DNA of 14,293 nt. It comes from Bacteroidota bacterium (lineage in GTDB: Bacteria; Bacteroidota; Bacteroidia; JACCXN01). The stretch lies in NCBI GenBank assembly GCA_013696965.1, contig JACCXN010000043.1, positions 1 through 14,293 on the forward strand, given 5' to 3'. Under the pieces are notes generated by a model. The model did not search any database, was not told the origin of the DNA, and saw nothing but the letters and a program-made list of their open reading frames with translations. Of this stretch, positions 13,403-14,293 are shown one piece after another. Numbering within the stretch: the first letter of the stretch is position 1; every line of letters starts with the position of its first letter. Position numbers and translations under genes: made by a program.

Positions 13403-13879
13403 TTACTCCTGTAGCATTTCATTGATTTGTTGTTGAAAGGAAGGATTATTGTGATACTCTTCAACTATTTTTTGATAATCCTCAATTGCTATTCCGTTGT
13501 CAATTATTGCAGCTTCCATTTCCTGTTGAATTTCGAACTGTAGCCCCTGTAACTTTTCCAATACTTTGGTGAAAGAATCCATTTGTTCGGGAGTAACATC
13601 TATTTTTTCAGCACTTTCGGGATTAATCATCATTTCTGCAATTTTATTGAAGGTATCAACATCCAAATCCTCTTGCTCTATGGCCTGAACCATTTTTTGT
13701 TCCCCTTCCTGCTGAATTAAACTTACCTTTTTTGTTGCTTTAATAAATTTATTAAGCAATTCAACAGTATATGCTGTTTGCTGTTTTAATACCGCAGAGG
13801 ATGCTACATGAATTGTTGATGTAAACAAAAACAGAATAAATAAGATCCCAATGTATTTTATGTTTTTAACCACTTTCAT
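13403..13879 (-). CDS. Exported DUF4168-like protein
   Basis: 158 aa. Signal peptide at 1-28 (MKVVKNIKYIGILFILFLF core, ending about VASSA). The mature part is acidic and helical. It has the DUF4168 pattern: an N-terminal helix (ELLNKFIKATKKVSLIQQE), a middle Gln/Glu-rich helix (KLQGLQFEIQQEMEAAI), then DNGIAIEDYQKIVEEYHNNP, close to the family's GLs-x-eeYnxI motif near the C terminus. Location is periplasmic or outer; function is unknown. No neighbour suggests a pathway. It ends at a strong terminator. Confidence 0.75.
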   Translation of the reverse strand: MKVVKNIKYIGILFILFLFTSTIHVASSAVLKQQTAYTVELLNKFIKATKKVSLIQQEGEQKMVQAIEQEDLDVDTFNKIAEMMINPESAEKIDVTPEQMDSFTKVLEKLQGLQFEIQQEMEAAIIDNGIAIEDYQKIVEEYHNNPSFQQQINEMLQE

Positions 13880-14131
13880 TTTCTAAATGTTTTAGTTTTT
13901 ATTTCCTTAACCTGATGAATTTGGTTAACACTGTTTTTAATTACTTCCACACTATAGGTTAAGTAAAGCCTTATCCCATTCATCAGTATGATTAATAGCT
14001 ATTAAAAAATCTGCCAGAATAAGGTTGGTATAAACAGGGCTATTCAGAAGAAGACAAAAACATTCTTTTCCCAATTAGGAGGATTTTTTTCTTTTTGGGA
14101 AATTCGGCAAAACCAATCTTTTGACCATTTT
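13880..14131. other. 252-bp upstream region, no confident gene
   Basis: A/T-rich. On the minus strand 13952-14074 is open for 40 codons from a TTG, and its last part (VYTNLILADFLIAINHTDEW onward) reads like a real protein tail, but there is no ATG and no support. TTCCCAA and TTGGGAA around 14068-14101 could pair weakly. Confidence 0.35.
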
Positions 14132-14196
14132 ATGAAATAGCCATGCACCAAACGTTCACAAACGCTAATGAATATAACCTGGCTATACCATATGAC
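14132..14196 (+). repeat. Dispersed palindromic repeat, unit D
   Basis: ATG AAA TAG at 14132-14140, then core ATAGCCATGCAC through TGGCTAT and CATATGAC. ATAGCCA pairs with TGGCTAT. It differs from unit E at only a few positions, and the 5' CATATG is missing (CATTTTATG instead). Confidence 0.85.
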
Positions 14197-14216
14197 TCTA
14201 AAAAACAAATTATACA

Positions 14217-14284
14217 CATATGAAATAGCCATGCACGAACCGTTCACAAACGCTAATGAATATAACCTGGCTATACCATATGAC
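14217..14284 (+). repeat. Dispersed palindromic repeat, unit E
   Basis: The most complete copy. CATATGAAATAGCCA (14217-14231) is an inverted repeat of TGGCTATACCATATG (14268-14282) with 13 of 15 matches. It contains CGTT-CACA-AACG as a central small stem. It begins 88 bp after unit D and is followed by an A-rich run cut by the window end, so a gene start like those at 31 and 2487 may lie just outside. Confidence 0.88.
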
Positions 14285-14293
14285 TATTAAAAA

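Noticed and set aside
14044-14247. 67-codon minus-strand frame
   Set aside because: It is a read-through of repeat units D and E; the repeated residues (HGYF, SVCER type) come from the repeat, not from a protein family.

Overview
The window looks like the chromosome of a low-GC member of the Bacteroidota. Three things point there: two secreted proteins end in type IX secretion (T9SS) C-terminal sorting domains, several starts lie behind TAnnTTTG promoter boxes with A-rich leaders instead of Shine-Dalgarno sites, and there is a cluster of TPR/SpoIIE-type phosphatases of the kind common in that phylum. No genus can be assigned from sequence alone.

Layout. 1-1482: tail of a dispersed repeat unit, then a secreted Asp-box (sialidase-like propeller) protein with a T9SS tail. 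1483-2033: mostly non-coding, with possible remains of a decayed membrane protein. 2034-3029: three tandem small genes of one family. Two are 46-residue Lys-rich proteins; the third carries the same module fused to the helical linker that normally precedes a SpoIIE phosphatase domain, but has no phosphatase. Three copies of a palindromic repeat lie between the first two genes and a 92-bp hairpin lies between the second and third. 3127-7411: three PP2C/SpoIIE-type phosphatases: a TPR-TM protein, a protein with a His-rich extracytoplasmic segment, and a stand-alone catalytic domain. A nested inverted-repeat element of about 82 bp sits between the last two. 7642-8097: a DinB/DUF1569-like protein. 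8186-9721: a secreted PKD-repeat T9SS protein with an operator-like dyad at its promoter. 9826-12039: the housekeeping block prs-rplY-pth on the minus strand, divergent from tRNA-Leu(CAA). 12268-13402: degraded sequence with an S41-peptidase-like N-terminal fragment and four 24-bp tandem repeats. 13403-13879: a DUF4168 exported protein. 14132-14293: two more copies of the dispersed repeat.

How the parts may work together. The phosphatases probably dephosphorylate Ser/Thr on partner proteins (STAS-type anti-anti-sigma proteins in known systems), but no kinase or STAS partner is present. The most interesting inference is that the 88-residue linker-only protein (2763-3029) could pair with the linker helices of the neighbouring phosphatases and modulate them. 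The stand-alone phosphatase at 6671 lacks exactly the linker that this small protein carries. The dispersed CATATG-ended palindrome precedes at least two gene starts (31 and 2487), with a near-constant A-rich spacer ending in the start codon, so it may act on translation or be a small mobile repeat that tolerates that position.
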